Source of the DNA: Flaviramulus sp.
GTDB taxonomy: Bacteria > Bacteroidota > Bacteroidia > Flavobacteriales > Flavobacteriaceae
Length of the DNA stretch: 64,000 bases
Reading direction: 5' to 3'
Assembly: GCA_030731745.1 (NCBI GenBank)
Contig: JANQTJ010000028.1
Span: forward strand, 31,817-95,816
Made by a program: the position numbers and the translations under genes. Every line of letters begins with the position of its first letter. Position 1 is the stretch's first letter. Shown here in pieces: positions 53,506 to 62,579 of the stretch. The notes below the pieces were generated by a model, which did no database searches, was not told the DNA's origin, and saw only the letters and a list, made by a program, of their open reading frames with translations.

Positions 53506-54162
53506 ATGATAGATTTAAAACTTTTAGAACATTTAGAAACATATTTAACCGACTCTAGAAAGCAAAAATTCTCAAATGTTTTATCACAACGCACCAAACA
53601 TTTCACAATAGCTACAGAAGATGTTTATCAACTACATAACACCAGTGCAGTTATTAGAAGTTGCGATGTATTTGGTGTGCAGGAAGTTAATATAATTGAA
53701 GAGCGAAACACGAAGCGTATTGATAGAGAAATTGCCATGGGAGCTCAGAAATGGGTAGATTTAAATAGATACAACTCTGTAAAAGCATGTATTTATGATT
53801 TAAAATTGAAAGGCTATCAAATTGTTGCTACAACACCACATACTAACGATACGTTATTACATGATTTTGATGTAACTAAAAAATCATGTTTTTTCTTTGG
53901 GAGAGAGACAGAAGGTTTATCTCAAGAAGTTTTAGATGCTGCAGATTGTTACTTAAAAATTCCAATGGTTGGTTTTACCGAAAGTTTAAATATATCAGTT
54001 TCTGCAGCAATTATACTTCAAGAGGTTACAACCAAACTAAAACAAACAAGTATTAACTGGAAATTATCGCAAAATGAAATTTTTGAGAAACGTTTAGATT
54101 GGTGTAAAAAAACATTAAAAAGTTATGATGATATTGTTGCTCGTTTTTATGAAACTAAATGA
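53506..54162 (+). CDS. trmH: tRNA (guanosine-2'-O)-methyltransferase, SpoU family
   Basis: A 218-residue SPOUT methyltransferase. Motif 1 NTSAVIRSCDVFGV contains the catalytic Arg, motif 2 FFFGRETEGLS, motif 3 IPMVGFTESLNISVSAAIIL forms the trefoil knot. The layout and length fit TrmH, which methylates G18 of tRNA, though related RNA targets are possible. Confidence 0.88.
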   Translation: MIDLKLLEHLETYLTDSRKQKFSNVLSQRTKHFTIATEDVYQLHNTSAVIRSCDVFGVQEVNIIEERNTKRIDREIAMGAQKWVDLNRYNSVKACIYDLKLKGYQIVATTPHTNDTLLHDFDVTKKSCFFFGRETEGLSQEVLDAADCYLKIPMVGFTESLNISVSAAIILQEVTTKLKQTSINWKLSQNEIFEKRLDWCKKTLKSYDDIVARFYETK

Positions 54163-54166
54163 TACA

Positions 54167-54200
54167 AAAAGAGGAAATTAATATTGATTTCCTCTTTAAT
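54167..54200. terminator. Bidirectional terminator after trmH
   Basis: Stem GAGGAAAT / ATTTCCTC flanked by A and T runs, between convergent genes. Confidence 0.8.
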
Positions 54201-54218
54201 AATTTTTTTATATTAAGT

Positions 54219-54995
54219 TTATAATCTTTTACTTCTTCCTCTACTTAATAGTTTATATTCTTCATAACACTCACTTATGGCATCCAAAATTTGTAAATCG
54301 TTAGCACTTTGAATAAACCCTTTTGAGTAGTTACATTGGTTCACTATTTCATCCAAATCTATTCTATCTACTTGTAATAGTACGGTTAGCATTTCTCTAT
54401 CAAAACGAGAGGCTAATAAATTTCTAATTTCATCATCCTCTTTCATCTGTTTCAGTTTGCGTAATTCGTTTGGTTTTTTTCCAAACATACGATACAAAAA
54501 ATCTGCAGGATTAAAAATAGAGCCTATAACTTTGGTTAAGCCTGATGTTTTACCAGCTTCATAACCTTTACTTGATAAACCAGAAATACTATATCTGTAA
54601 TTATCATTCATCACAGGTACTTGTTTAATATCTACTTCTAAATAGCCTGTTAGCTTTAATTGATTTACAACGACCTCTTCTAGAGCGAGAGCTAATTCTG
54701 TTAATTCTATGTTAGAACTTCCAAACTTTATCCAATCATTTGTTACTCTAACTTTTATAGATTTGAAACCTAAATATGAAAAGTGAAGGGTATCATTAAC
54801 TTTAGCAGTAATGGAAAATTCTCCTTTGTTGTTTGAGGTAGTGCCAATAACTTGATTAAGATTAACGATGTTTACACTTTCTAAGGGTACATCATCGGAA
54901 GCATTAATAACTACGCCAAAAACTTTATCAATCTCTTGAGCTTTTCCTACAAAGGAAAAGCATAAAAGCATAAATAGGATTAGCGTATTCTTCAT
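54219..54995 (-). CDS. Exported protein with carboxypeptidase-like regulatory domain
   Basis: A 258-residue protein: signal (LILFMLLCFSFVGKAQE), a carboxypeptidase-regulatory-like beta domain (KVFGVVINASDDVPLESVNIVNLNQVIGTTSNNKGEFSI, FSYLGFKSIKVRV), then a helical tail with FNPADFLYRMFGKKPNELRKLKQMKEDDE. This CarboxypepD_reg-like plus helical layout is common in Flavobacteria. Its role is not known. Confidence 0.85.
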   Translation of the reverse strand: MKNTLILFMLLCFSFVGKAQEIDKVFGVVINASDDVPLESVNIVNLNQVIGTTSNNKGEFSITAKVNDTLHFSYLGFKSIKVRVTNDWIKFGSSNIELTELALALEEVVVNQLKLTGYLEVDIKQVPVMNDNYRYSISGLSSKGYEAGKTSGLTKVIGSIFNPADFLYRMFGKKPNELRKLKQMKEDDEIRNLLASRFDREMLTVLLQVDRIDLDEIVNQCNYSKGFIQSANDLQILDAISECYEEYKLLSRGRSKRL

Positions 54996-55099
54996 ATAAT
55001 TTTCTTAATCAGCACTAATTTTGCTATAAAAGTACTAAACTAAATAACAAAACTAGGTCTGAAAGTTTTATTTTGACTTAAAATTAACAAAAAAATGAG

Positions 55100-56938
55100 C
55101 TATCTTCTAGAACGTCTAGCTACAGAAGGTCTTGAACCAGAATCTGATCTTCGTGATCTATCTGAATTTGAATCACCTCCAGAACGTCTAGGTTTTGATC
55201 CACCCTCGCTTCTTCGTCTATCACCTCTGTTGCCAGAACTAGTTTTTCTCTCATCACGATTTCCACCACTTCTTTTTCTATCTCGTCTTCCGCCACCGCC
55301 TCCACCACGGTTTTCAGAAACTTCTACATTAACAAAACGACCTTCGTGTTTAAAGTCAGTAAAAAATGCTAAAACTTTTTCTTTAAGTTCGTTTTCAGTA
55401 TTAAAAAACGAGAAGCTTTCTTTTGTTTCAACTTTAAAAACATCATCTCTACCAAGCTCTAATTGTTCTTTTAAGAAATCTTTTAACTTCATCCAATCAA
55501 AACCATCTTTACTACCAACATTTATAAAGTATCTTGTAGAATCAGATTTTCCACCAAAATCTCTTCTACCTTCACGACCATCTTCACGATCGTTATCTCT
55601 ATCAAAAGAACCTTCAGCAATATTTAAGTTTTTAGATTTTTGGTAGTAATTATAGAAACGCGTAAACTCAACTGAGAAGAATTTTTTAATTAATTCATCC
55701 TTGGTTGTGTCTTCAAACATCTCTTTAATATTGGTAAGATATTTGTCAATTTCATGGTTAATCTCAGTGTTATGGATTTTATTTGCAAGCGACATTAATT
55801 GTACTTCGCATATTTCCATACCATCTGGAATATCTTTTTTCTCGAAGGCTTTATTGATGATACGCTCGATACTTTTTATTTTTCTAACTTCACTTTTTGA
55901 AACAATAACCATGGAAACACCCGTTTTTCCAGCACGTCCTGTACGTCCAGAACGATGCGTATAAGTTTCAATTTCATCAGGTAATTGGTAATTTATTACG
56001 TGTGTAATATCATCAACATCAATACCACGTGCTGCAACATCAGTAGCAACAAGCATCTGGATTTGGTTTTTTCTAAAGGCGTTCATTACCAAATCACGTT
56101 GGTTTTGGCTTAAATCACCGTGTAAAGCACCAGCATTGTAACCATCCTCTATAAGTTGTTCGGCTACTTTTTGGGTATCGCGTTTGGTTCTACAAAATAC
56201 AACTGAAAAAATATCAGGATTAGCATCGGCTAAACGTTTTAAAGCATTGTATCGATCTCTGGCGTTTACTAAATAATATTCATGAGACACTTGGCTAGTA
56301 CTTTCATTTTTATTTCCAACAGTTATTTCCTGTGGATTTTCCATGAATTTTTTAGCAATAACAGATACCTCTTTGGGCATGGTTGCACTAAATAGCCAAG
56401 TACATTTATCTTCTGGAGTGTTGGATAAAATATCTGTAATATCTTCATAAAAACCCATGTTTAGCATCTCATCAGCTTCATCTAAAACAGCATATTCAAT
56501 TTTAGAAATATCAACTAAACGTCTACTAATCATATCTTTAATTCGCCCTGGTGTTGCTACAATAATTTGTGCACCTTTTTTTACATCTCTAGCTTGATCG
56601 GTAATACTCGACCCTCCATAAACAGCTACAACATTAAGTCCTTTACAATATTTACCATACAATTTCATTTCGTTGGTAATCTGTAAACAAAGCTCTCTAG
56701 TTGGCGATAAAATTAAACCTTGCGTTGTTCTGCTATCAATATTAATTTTTTGTAACATTGGGAAGCCAAAAGCAGCTGTTTTTCCTGTACCTGTTTGTGC
56801 TAATGCTACCAAATCAGTTTCATTGTTTAATAAAATAGGAATTGCTTTTTCTTGTACTTCACTAGGTTTTGTAAAACCTAAGTCTGTAATAGCTTGCAGT
56901 AAGTCTTCATTAAGACCTAGTTCTTGGAATGTGTTCAT
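55100..56938 (-). CDS. DEAD-box RNA helicase with DbpA-type RNA-binding and RGG-like tail
   Basis: A 612-residue helicase: Q motif and AQTGTGKTAAFGFPM (I), PTRELCLQ (Ia), VLDEADEML (II), FSATMP (III), HRSGRTGRAGKTG (VI). After the core, residues 430-540 hold a DbpA-like RNA-binding domain (TRYFINVGSKDGFDWMKLKDFL, EGRFVNVEVSENRGG), then an Arg/Gly/Ser-rich tail with many basic clusters. It probably unwinds structured RNA in ribosome assembly or cold adaptation, as CsdA/DeaD-like proteins do. A long leader precedes it. Confidence 0.94.
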   Translation of the reverse strand: MNTFQELGLNEDLLQAITDLGFTKPSEVQEKAIPILLNNETDLVALAQTGTGKTAAFGFPMLQKINIDSRTTQGLILSPTRELCLQITNEMKLYGKYCKGLNVVAVYGGSSITDQARDVKKGAQIIVATPGRIKDMISRRLVDISKIEYAVLDEADEMLNMGFYEDITDILSNTPEDKCTWLFSATMPKEVSVIAKKFMENPQEITVGNKNESTSQVSHEYYLVNARDRYNALKRLADANPDIFSVVFCRTKRDTQKVAEQLIEDGYNAGALHGDLSQNQRDLVMNAFRKNQIQMLVATDVAARGIDVDDITHVINYQLPDEIETYTHRSGRTGRAGKTGVSMVIVSKSEVRKIKSIERIINKAFEKKDIPDGMEICEVQLMSLANKIHNTEINHEIDKYLTNIKEMFEDTTKDELIKKFFSVEFTRFYNYYQKSKNLNIAEGSFDRDNDREDGREGRRDFGGKSDSTRYFINVGSKDGFDWMKLKDFLKEQLELGRDDVFKVETKESFSFFNTENELKEKVLAFFTDFKHEGRFVNVEVSENRGGGGGGRRDRKRSGGNRDERKTSSGNRGDRRRSEGGSKPRRSGGDSNSDRSRRSDSGSRPSVARRSRR

Positions 56939-57063
56939 TCTTGTGTATAAGTATTCGATTATATTATGCAGTGCTACATAAGAAGGGAATCGACATACTT
57001 AAACCTAAACTTCTAGTAACACATCCTCACTCTGAGGAATTTTAATCCTTAACCCGGATTTCA
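56939..57063 (-). promoter_or_regulatory. Long 5' leader of the DEAD-box gene
   Basis: From the inferred transcription start near 57063 to the ATG is about 125 nt. It has a CCTCA / TGAGG hairpin at 57031-57043 and a short frame of 10 codons (MSIPFLCSTA, 56964-56996). Long structured leaders are usual for cold-inducible helicase genes, so RNA-level control is plausible. Confidence 0.45.
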
Positions 57064-57068
57064 AGCGG

Positions 57069-57097
57069 CAAAGATAAGCTTTTATTTGAATAAACAA
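57069..57097 (-). promoter_or_regulatory. Promoter of the DEAD-box gene
   Basis: On the - strand, TTG (57097-57095), 18 bp, TATCTTTG (57076-57069). Confidence 0.55.
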
Positions 57098-57165
57098 TTT
57101 TTTGCAGTTTTAAGATGCTTTAAGCATTCAAAAGTATTTTATTTTTTGGAATTCGTAAATTTAAA

Positions 57166-57246
57166 CATTTCACTGCGCTATCTCACTTGTCAGGGAGCTT
57201 AAACAATTAATCAGCGGTGCGCAAAGGCGAACCGTTCAAGTGTTAA
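57166..57246 (-). repeat. Dispersed intergenic repeat, copy 2
   Basis: Read on the - strand: CTTGAACGGTT, a variable centre, TTGTTTAAGCTCCCTGAC, then AGCGCAGTGAAA. It matches copy 1 (43271) in TTGAACGGTT, TTGTTTgAGCTC and AGTGAAA. The rest of the 405-base gap 56939-57343 is the helicase leader, its promoter and AT-rich DNA without genes. Confidence 0.45.
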
Positions 57247-57343
57247 TACAATTATTTGAGAATTATTAGGTTTAATTAGTTGTTTTTATTAATTCGGACT
57301 GTTTAGTACTCAGGCTATGCGAAGTGTTCAGAATAGTTTTTAT

Positions 57344-57919
57344 TTACTTATGTTTATTAATATAACCTTTATTATCGTCAAGTAAACTTGAGTAAGATTC
57401 TAAAAGCGTTTGCTCACCATCAATCACATCTGCTAATAAATGGTAAAATTTTATTTTTACTTCATCATTTCTTTCGTTAAGATTATCATAAACAAAATCC
57501 GCTAAACGTTTTATTTTATCAGAGAGAATATCGGTTTGTGATTCAATATCCAATAATTGCGATATAATTTGAAATTCTAATAGTTCAGCCTTATTAGAAA
57601 TAAAAAATCTTAGGCTCACATTTTTTATAGATGCAACTTGAAAACCTCCCGAACTTGTTATTATTTCGCTTAGCGTCTGTTCATTATTACCAATTTCATT
57701 ATCAATTATTTCATAAAGTTTTAGGTGTCTGTTTAATACACTATCTACTTCTATTTGACTTGATTTAATTTCATTTTCTATAGCCAATAGTGTCTTTTCG
57801 ATATACTTCTCGTTGTCTACATTTTCTTTATAGTTACTTATCGAAACAGCAATTAATATACCAATTGCAACGATTACAATTTCTTGAAAAATGTATACGA
57901 CCTTCTTTTTCTTTTTCAT
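57344..57919 (-). CDS. DUF6090-like membrane protein
   Basis: A 191-residue protein: basic start MKKKKKVVYIFQEIVIVAIG with one membrane helix (IVIVAIGILIAVSISNYKE), then a helical part with several Glu/Lys patches (YIEKTLLAIENEIKSSQIEVDSVLNRHLKLYEII). The EIVIVAIGILIAVSI-NxxE start resembles the DUF6090 family of Bacteroidota inner-membrane proteins with unknown role. It stands alone between the repeat region and the hut regulator. Confidence 0.65.
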   Translation of the reverse strand: MKKKKKVVYIFQEIVIVAIGILIAVSISNYKENVDNEKYIEKTLLAIENEIKSSQIEVDSVLNRHLKLYEIIDNEIGNNEQTLSEIITSSGGFQVASIKNVSLRFFISNKAELLEFQIISQLLDIESQTDILSDKIKRLADFVYDNLNERNDEVKIKFYHLLADVIDGEQTLLESYSSLLDDNKGYINKHK

Positions 57920-58105
57920 TTAACCCTATATTTATTTTGTACAACTACTTGATAATAAATTGTTTTAATAATTTATATCTGTTACTAAACGAAGATATAT
58001 GATTTTTTTTTCAAAGTCAAATCCCAACTAAAACTATAAAATTTATTATTTAATTTCTGTTAGTCTTGAAATCATTCCATTAATCAAATTATTAAGAATA
58101 TTAAC

Positions 58106-58984
58106 TTACAATAAAGGAATGAATTTATCCAATATAGGATTTCTATTTTCTTTATTCCAAATTGCATAAAGTGTGGTTCTTTGCTTTATTTTATGTAATT
58201 CAATAAATTTTAAATTTGAATTGTTCTCGTTTATTAATGATTTTGGAACTATCGAAATACCAAAGTTGTTTTCTACCAATTTATAAATAGAACCTGCGTG
58301 AATAGTGTTATGAGACACCAAAGGGCTAAAACCACTTTCATCAAAAATAGTCATCACTTTTTCATAATAGGAAGCACTATATTCTGGATCGAATAAAATA
58401 AAATGTGCTTCTTTAAATTGTGATAAATTTTTAAAGTTTGAAGCATCAATCGCATGATTTTTAGGTAAAACCAAACAAAAAGGCTCTTTTAAAATAGGAT
58501 GACTTTCTAAACCTCTAGGGATTCTGTCGAGCCTTACAAACCCAATATCTATATCTTGGGCTAACAGTCCTTCAATTTGTTTGCTATTGTCCATTTCTTT
58601 TAAACTAAAGAGCACATTTGGATGATCTTTAGTGAATTTTAACAGCAAATTTGGAATAATTTTTTGCATTGCAGAACCTACATAGCCAAAGTTTAACTTA
58701 CCGTCTTTACCATTTTCAAGCAACTTGGCGTGATATAAAATAGTATCTAAGTTTTTTAAGTTTTTTGATAACTCTTCTTTTAGATACATTCCGGTAGGTG
58801 TAAGTTTTACTTGTCTATTATGTCTTTCAAATAATTTAACATCCAAATGTGCTTCCATTTCTTTTATTTGTCTGCTTAATCCAGGTTGAGAAATAAAAAG
58901 TGTTTCAGCAGCTTTTCTGAAGTGTAAAACATCTGCAACAGCTAAAAAATATTTGATGTGTCTAAATTCTAATTGATAACTCAT
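58106..58984 (-). CDS. LysR-family regulator, likely of histidine utilisation
   Basis: A 292-residue LysR protein: N-terminal winged helix (FRHIKYFLAVADVLHFRKAAETLFISQPGLSRQIKEMEAHLDVKLFERHNRQVKLT) and a C-terminal effector domain. It is divergent to hutH with 94 bases between, the usual place for an autoregulated activator, so it probably controls hut in response to a pathway intermediate. Most characterised hut operons use HutC (GntR) instead. Confidence 0.88.
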   Translation of the reverse strand: MSYQLEFRHIKYFLAVADVLHFRKAAETLFISQPGLSRQIKEMEAHLDVKLFERHNRQVKLTPTGMYLKEELSKNLKNLDTILYHAKLLENGKDGKLNFGYVGSAMQKIIPNLLLKFTKDHPNVLFSLKEMDNSKQIEGLLAQDIDIGFVRLDRIPRGLESHPILKEPFCLVLPKNHAIDASNFKNLSQFKEAHFILFDPEYSASYYEKVMTIFDESGFSPLVSHNTIHAGSIYKLVENNFGISIVPKSLINENNSNLKFIELHKIKQRTTLYAIWNKENRNPILDKFIPLL

Positions 58985-59078
58985 GGTTATTAATTATTAA
59001 ATATATTAGTATTAATAAGCATCAAAAATATCAATAAATTTGTAATAAACAGATTTAGATCTTATATTTATTCAGCAC
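58985..59078 (+). promoter_or_regulatory. hut control region
   Basis: 94 bases between the LysR gene and hutH. A -7 element TAAATTTG is at 59035-59042 but no TTG lies 19-20 bases upstream, as expected for an activator-dependent promoter. The AT dyad around 59003-59016 (TATTAGTATTAATA) contains a T-N11-A arrangement and is the best candidate LysR site. Confidence 0.45.
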
Positions 59079-60569
59079 ATGTTTGTATACGGAATTGATA
59101 AGCTTACAGTAGATAAAGTAATGGCAATAGCCAATGGATTATTAAAAGCCTCTTTATCTTATTATGCCGTTACTAAAATTATTGAGTGTCGAAGGAAGGT
59201 AGAAGTTATGGCAGCTTCAACCAAAGCCATTTATGGTATTAACACTGGTTTTGGACCATTGTGCGATGTTAAAATTTCGCCAGAACAAACAAGTTTACTT
59301 CAAAAAAACTTATTAATTACGCATGCCGTAGGGGTAGGGAAACCTATAGATAAGCAATTATCTAAAATCATGATGATTTGCAAAGTACATGCTTTAAGTA
59401 GAGGGTTTTCTGGTATTCGTTTAGAAGTTATAGAACGTATTATTTATTTTATTCAAAACGACTTATTACCAGTGGTTCCAGAGCAAGGTTCTGTTGGTGC
59501 TTCGGGAGATTTAGCACCCTTATCACACCTTTTTTTACCTTTAATTGGTGAGGGCGAATTTTGGATAGATGATGATTTGGTTCCAGCTATGGACGTTTTA
59601 AACAAGCATAATTTACAACCTATCGAGTTGCAAGCTAAAGAAGGTTTGGCTCTTATAAATGGTACACAATTTATACTAGCACATGCCATAACAGGCTTAC
59701 ATAAAATGGGGTATTTACTAGATTTAGCTGATGTAGCTGGCGCGATGAGTTTAGAAGGTTACCAGGGTAGCGAGTCGCCTTTTAAAGAATTATTACATAG
59801 CATTCGTCCCTTTAAAGGCAATTTAGTAGTCGCTGAGCGCATGCGTATGCTTTTTAAAGATTCTAATAATATAAAATCTCACGAAAATTGTGCACGTGTT
59901 CAAGATCCCTACTCTATGCGATGTATTCCTCAAGTACATGGGGCTTCAAGAAATGCCTATTATCATTTAGAAGAACTGGCAGAAATTGAAATGAATTCGG
60001 TAACCGATAACCCTATTGTATTAAGTGAAACAGAAGCTATTTCAGGAGGGAATTTTCATGGGCAACCACTAGCAATGGCTCTAGATTATAACTCAATTGC
60101 CGCATCAGAATTGGGAAATATTGCAGACAGACGTTGTTATCTTCTCCTTGAAGGTAAATATGGATTACCACGTTTACTAACAGCAAGCGGTGGTTTGAAT
60201 TCTGGATTTATGATTCCACAATACACTACGGCGGCCTTAGTTACCGAGAATAAATCACTTTGTTTTCCGCCATCAGCAGATAGTATTCCAACCTCCTTAG
60301 GGCAAGAAGATCACGTGTCTATGGGTAGTATTTCTGGTCGAAAATTCAATCAAATTTTAGGAAATCTTGAAAAAATATTAGCTATCGAACTCATGTATGC
60401 AGCACAATCGATGGAGTTTAGAAGACCAAATACATTTTCTAAAATTATAGAAAGAAATTTCGAAATCATTAGAACTAAGGTAGATAAACTAGAAGAAGAT
60501 CGTATTCTTAAAGACGATATCAATACCTTAATTTCTATGGTGAAAAATCAAGTTTTTATAGTGAAATAA
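59079..60569 (+). CDS. hutH: Histidine ammonia-lyase
   Basis: A 496-residue enzyme converting histidine to urocanate and ammonia, first step of the hut pathway. The MIO cofactor forms from Ala141-Ser142-Gly143 in GSVGASGDLAPLSHL. NTGFGPLCDV (55-64), EGLALINGTQF, QDPYSMRCIPQVHGA and SVTDNPIV complete the family signature. It starts the operon; hutU follows directly. Confidence 0.96.
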   Translation: MFVYGIDKLTVDKVMAIANGLLKASLSYYAVTKIIECRRKVEVMAASTKAIYGINTGFGPLCDVKISPEQTSLLQKNLLITHAVGVGKPIDKQLSKIMMICKVHALSRGFSGIRLEVIERIIYFIQNDLLPVVPEQGSVGASGDLAPLSHLFLPLIGEGEFWIDDDLVPAMDVLNKHNLQPIELQAKEGLALINGTQFILAHAITGLHKMGYLLDLADVAGAMSLEGYQGSESPFKELLHSIRPFKGNLVVAERMRMLFKDSNNIKSHENCARVQDPYSMRCIPQVHGASRNAYYHLEELAEIEMNSVTDNPIVLSETEAISGGNFHGQPLAMALDYNSIAASELGNIADRRCYLLLEGKYGLPRLLTASGGLNSGFMIPQYTTAALVTENKSLCFPPSADSIPTSLGQEDHVSMGSISGRKFNQILGNLEKILAIELMYAAQSMEFRRPNTFSKIIERNFEIIRTKVDKLEEDRILKDDINTLISMVKNQVFIVK

Positions 60570-60575
60570 TTGCAT

Positions 60576-62579
60576 ATGAAGATGATTTTTAAAGAACTTA
60601 TATTACAAGGGATTCCATCAACATTACCTAAAAAACCTACCATTTCTAAGGATGTTAATAGAGCGCCTAAACGAAAAGATATATTATCAGTTGCAGAAAA
60701 ACAATTGGCCATAAGAAATGCGTTGCGTTATTTCCCTAAAGATTGGCATAAAGAACTTGCTGTAGAATTTTCAGAGGAGTTGAAAGCCTTTGGTAGAATT
60801 TATATGTACAGATTTAAACCAGATTATGAGATGTATGCACGACCAATTTCTGAATATCCTGCAACATGTTCCCAAGCAGCGGCCATTATGCTCATGATTC
60901 AAAATAACTTAAATCCAGCAGTTGCTCAACATCCAGAAGAGCTCATCACTTATGGTGGTAACGGTGGTGTTTTTCAAAATTGGGCACAGTATTTAATAAC
61001 GATGCAGTATTTAGCGCATATGACGGACGAGCAAACGTTGCATATGTATTCAGGTCATCCAATGGGCTTGTTTCCATCATCTAAAAATGCCCCAAGAGTA
61101 GTTGTTACTAACGGTATGATGATTCCTAATTACTCAAAACCAGACGACTGGGAAAAATTTAATGCTTTGGGTGTTACGCAATACGGACAAATGACGGCAG
61201 GTTCCTTTATGTATATTGGGCCGCAAGGCATTGTACATGGAACAACCATTACAGTAATGAATGCCTTTCGAAAAATCTTACCAAAAAGAGAAACACCTAA
61301 AGGAAAAATATTTTTAACTGCCGGTTTAGGTGGTATGAGTGGTGCACAACCTAAAGCTGGAAATATAGCTGGTTGTATTACTATTTGTGCAGAAGTAAAT
61401 GCCAAGGCTGCAACAAAACGATACGAACAAGGGTGGGTAGATGTTTTAATCAACTCTATGGAAGCTTTAATTGTTAGAGTAAAAAAGGCTAAACAAAAAA
61501 ACGAGATAATTTCTATTGCTTATATTGGAAATATCGTTGAAATTTGGGAACGTTTTGATGAAGAAGCTATTTTTATTCACGTTGGTTCTGATCAAACTTC
61601 ACTGCATATTCCATGGACAGGAGGTTATTATCCTGTAGATGTTTCTTATGAAGAATCCAACCGATTAATTCGTGAAGAACCTCAAGTTTTCAAAAAAAAA
61701 GTACAAGAATCATTAAGACGTCATGCTGCAGCCATAAATAAACATGCAGCAAAAGGCACTTATTTTTTCGATTATGGTAATGCTTTTTTATTAGAAGCAT
61801 CAAGAGCAGGCGCCGATGTTATGGCACAAAATAATATCGATTTTAAATATCCATCGTATGTTCAAGATATTTTAGGTCCTATGTGTTTTGATTATGGTTT
61901 TGGTCCGTTTAGATGGGTTTGTGCCTCTGGAAAACCAGAAGATTTAGATAAAACTGATGAAATAGCGATGCATGTGCTTCAGGAAATTATGAAAACAGCT
62001 CCAGACGAAATTCGGTTGCAAATGCAAGATAACATCACTTGGATAAAAGATGCCAAAAATAACAACATGGTAGTTGGTTCTCAAGCACGAATTTTATATG
62101 CCGATGCTGAGGGTAGAGCCAAAATTGCCGAAGCTTTTAATAATGCTGTGGGAGAAGGCATTATTGGTCCAGTTATTTTAGGTCGCGATCATCACGATGT
62201 TAGTGGTACTGATTCTCCGTATCGAGAAACATCAAATATTTATGATGGCAGTAAATTTACAGCAGATATGGCCATTCATAATGTGATAGGTGATAGCTTT
62301 AGAGGTGCTACTTGGGTTTCCATACACAACGGTGGTGGAGTAGGTTGGGGAGAAGTTATTAATGGTGGTTTTGGGATGTTGTTAGATGGTACTAAAGAAG
62401 CCGAAAAACGTTTAAAAAGCATGTTGTTTTTTGACGTAAATAATGGCATTGCACGCCGAAGTTGGGCACGAAATGATGAAGCTATTTTTGCTATAAAACG
62501 AGAAATGTCTCGAACTCCAAATTTAAAAGTAACTTTACCTAATCTTGTTGAAGACGATATTTTAAATAACTTATTTTAA
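60576..62579 (+). CDS. hutU: Urocanate hydratase, long form
   Basis: A 667-residue urocanase, the second step (urocanate to 4-imidazolone-5-propionate) with tightly bound NAD. Landmarks: TYGGNGGVFQNWAQYL, YSGHPMGLFPS, TAGLGGMSGAQPKAGNIAG, VGSDQTSLHIPWTGGYYPV, GRDHHDVSGTDSPYRET, NGGGVGWGEVINGGFG. It is about 100 residues longer than the classical Pseudomonas enzyme, matching the longer eukaryote-like group. I use the ATG at 60576. Confidence 0.95.
   Translation: MKMIFKELILQGIPSTLPKKPTISKDVNRAPKRKDILSVAEKQLAIRNALRYFPKDWHKELAVEFSEELKAFGRIYMYRFKPDYEMYARPISEYPATCSQAAAIMLMIQNNLNPAVAQHPEELITYGGNGGVFQNWAQYLITMQYLAHMTDEQTLHMYSGHPMGLFPSSKNAPRVVVTNGMMIPNYSKPDDWEKFNALGVTQYGQMTAGSFMYIGPQGIVHGTTITVMNAFRKILPKRETPKGKIFLTAGLGGMSGAQPKAGNIAGCITICAEVNAKAATKRYEQGWVDVLINSMEALIVRVKKAKQKNEIISIAYIGNIVEIWERFDEEAIFIHVGSDQTSLHIPWTGGYYPVDVSYEESNRLIREEPQVFKKKVQESLRRHAAAINKHAAKGTYFFDYGNAFLLEASRAGADVMAQNNIDFKYPSYVQDILGPMCFDYGFGPFRWVCASGKPEDLDKTDEIAMHVLQEIMKTAPDEIRLQMQDNITWIKDAKNNNMVVGSQARILYADAEGRAKIAEAFNNAVGEGIIGPVILGRDHHDVSGTDSPYRETSNIYDGSKFTADMAIHNVIGDSFRGATWVSIHNGGGVGWGEVINGGFGMLLDGTKEAEKRLKSMLFFDVNNGIARRSWARNDEAIFAIKREMSRTPNLKVTLPNLVEDDILNNLF

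Noticed and set aside
55095-55646. Long open frame on the + strand (183 codons), rich in Ser, Pro and Leu
   Set aside because: It is the antisense of the Arg/Gly/Ser-rich tail of the DEAD-box helicase; low-complexity codons give an open opposite frame. The helicase frame has all motifs.
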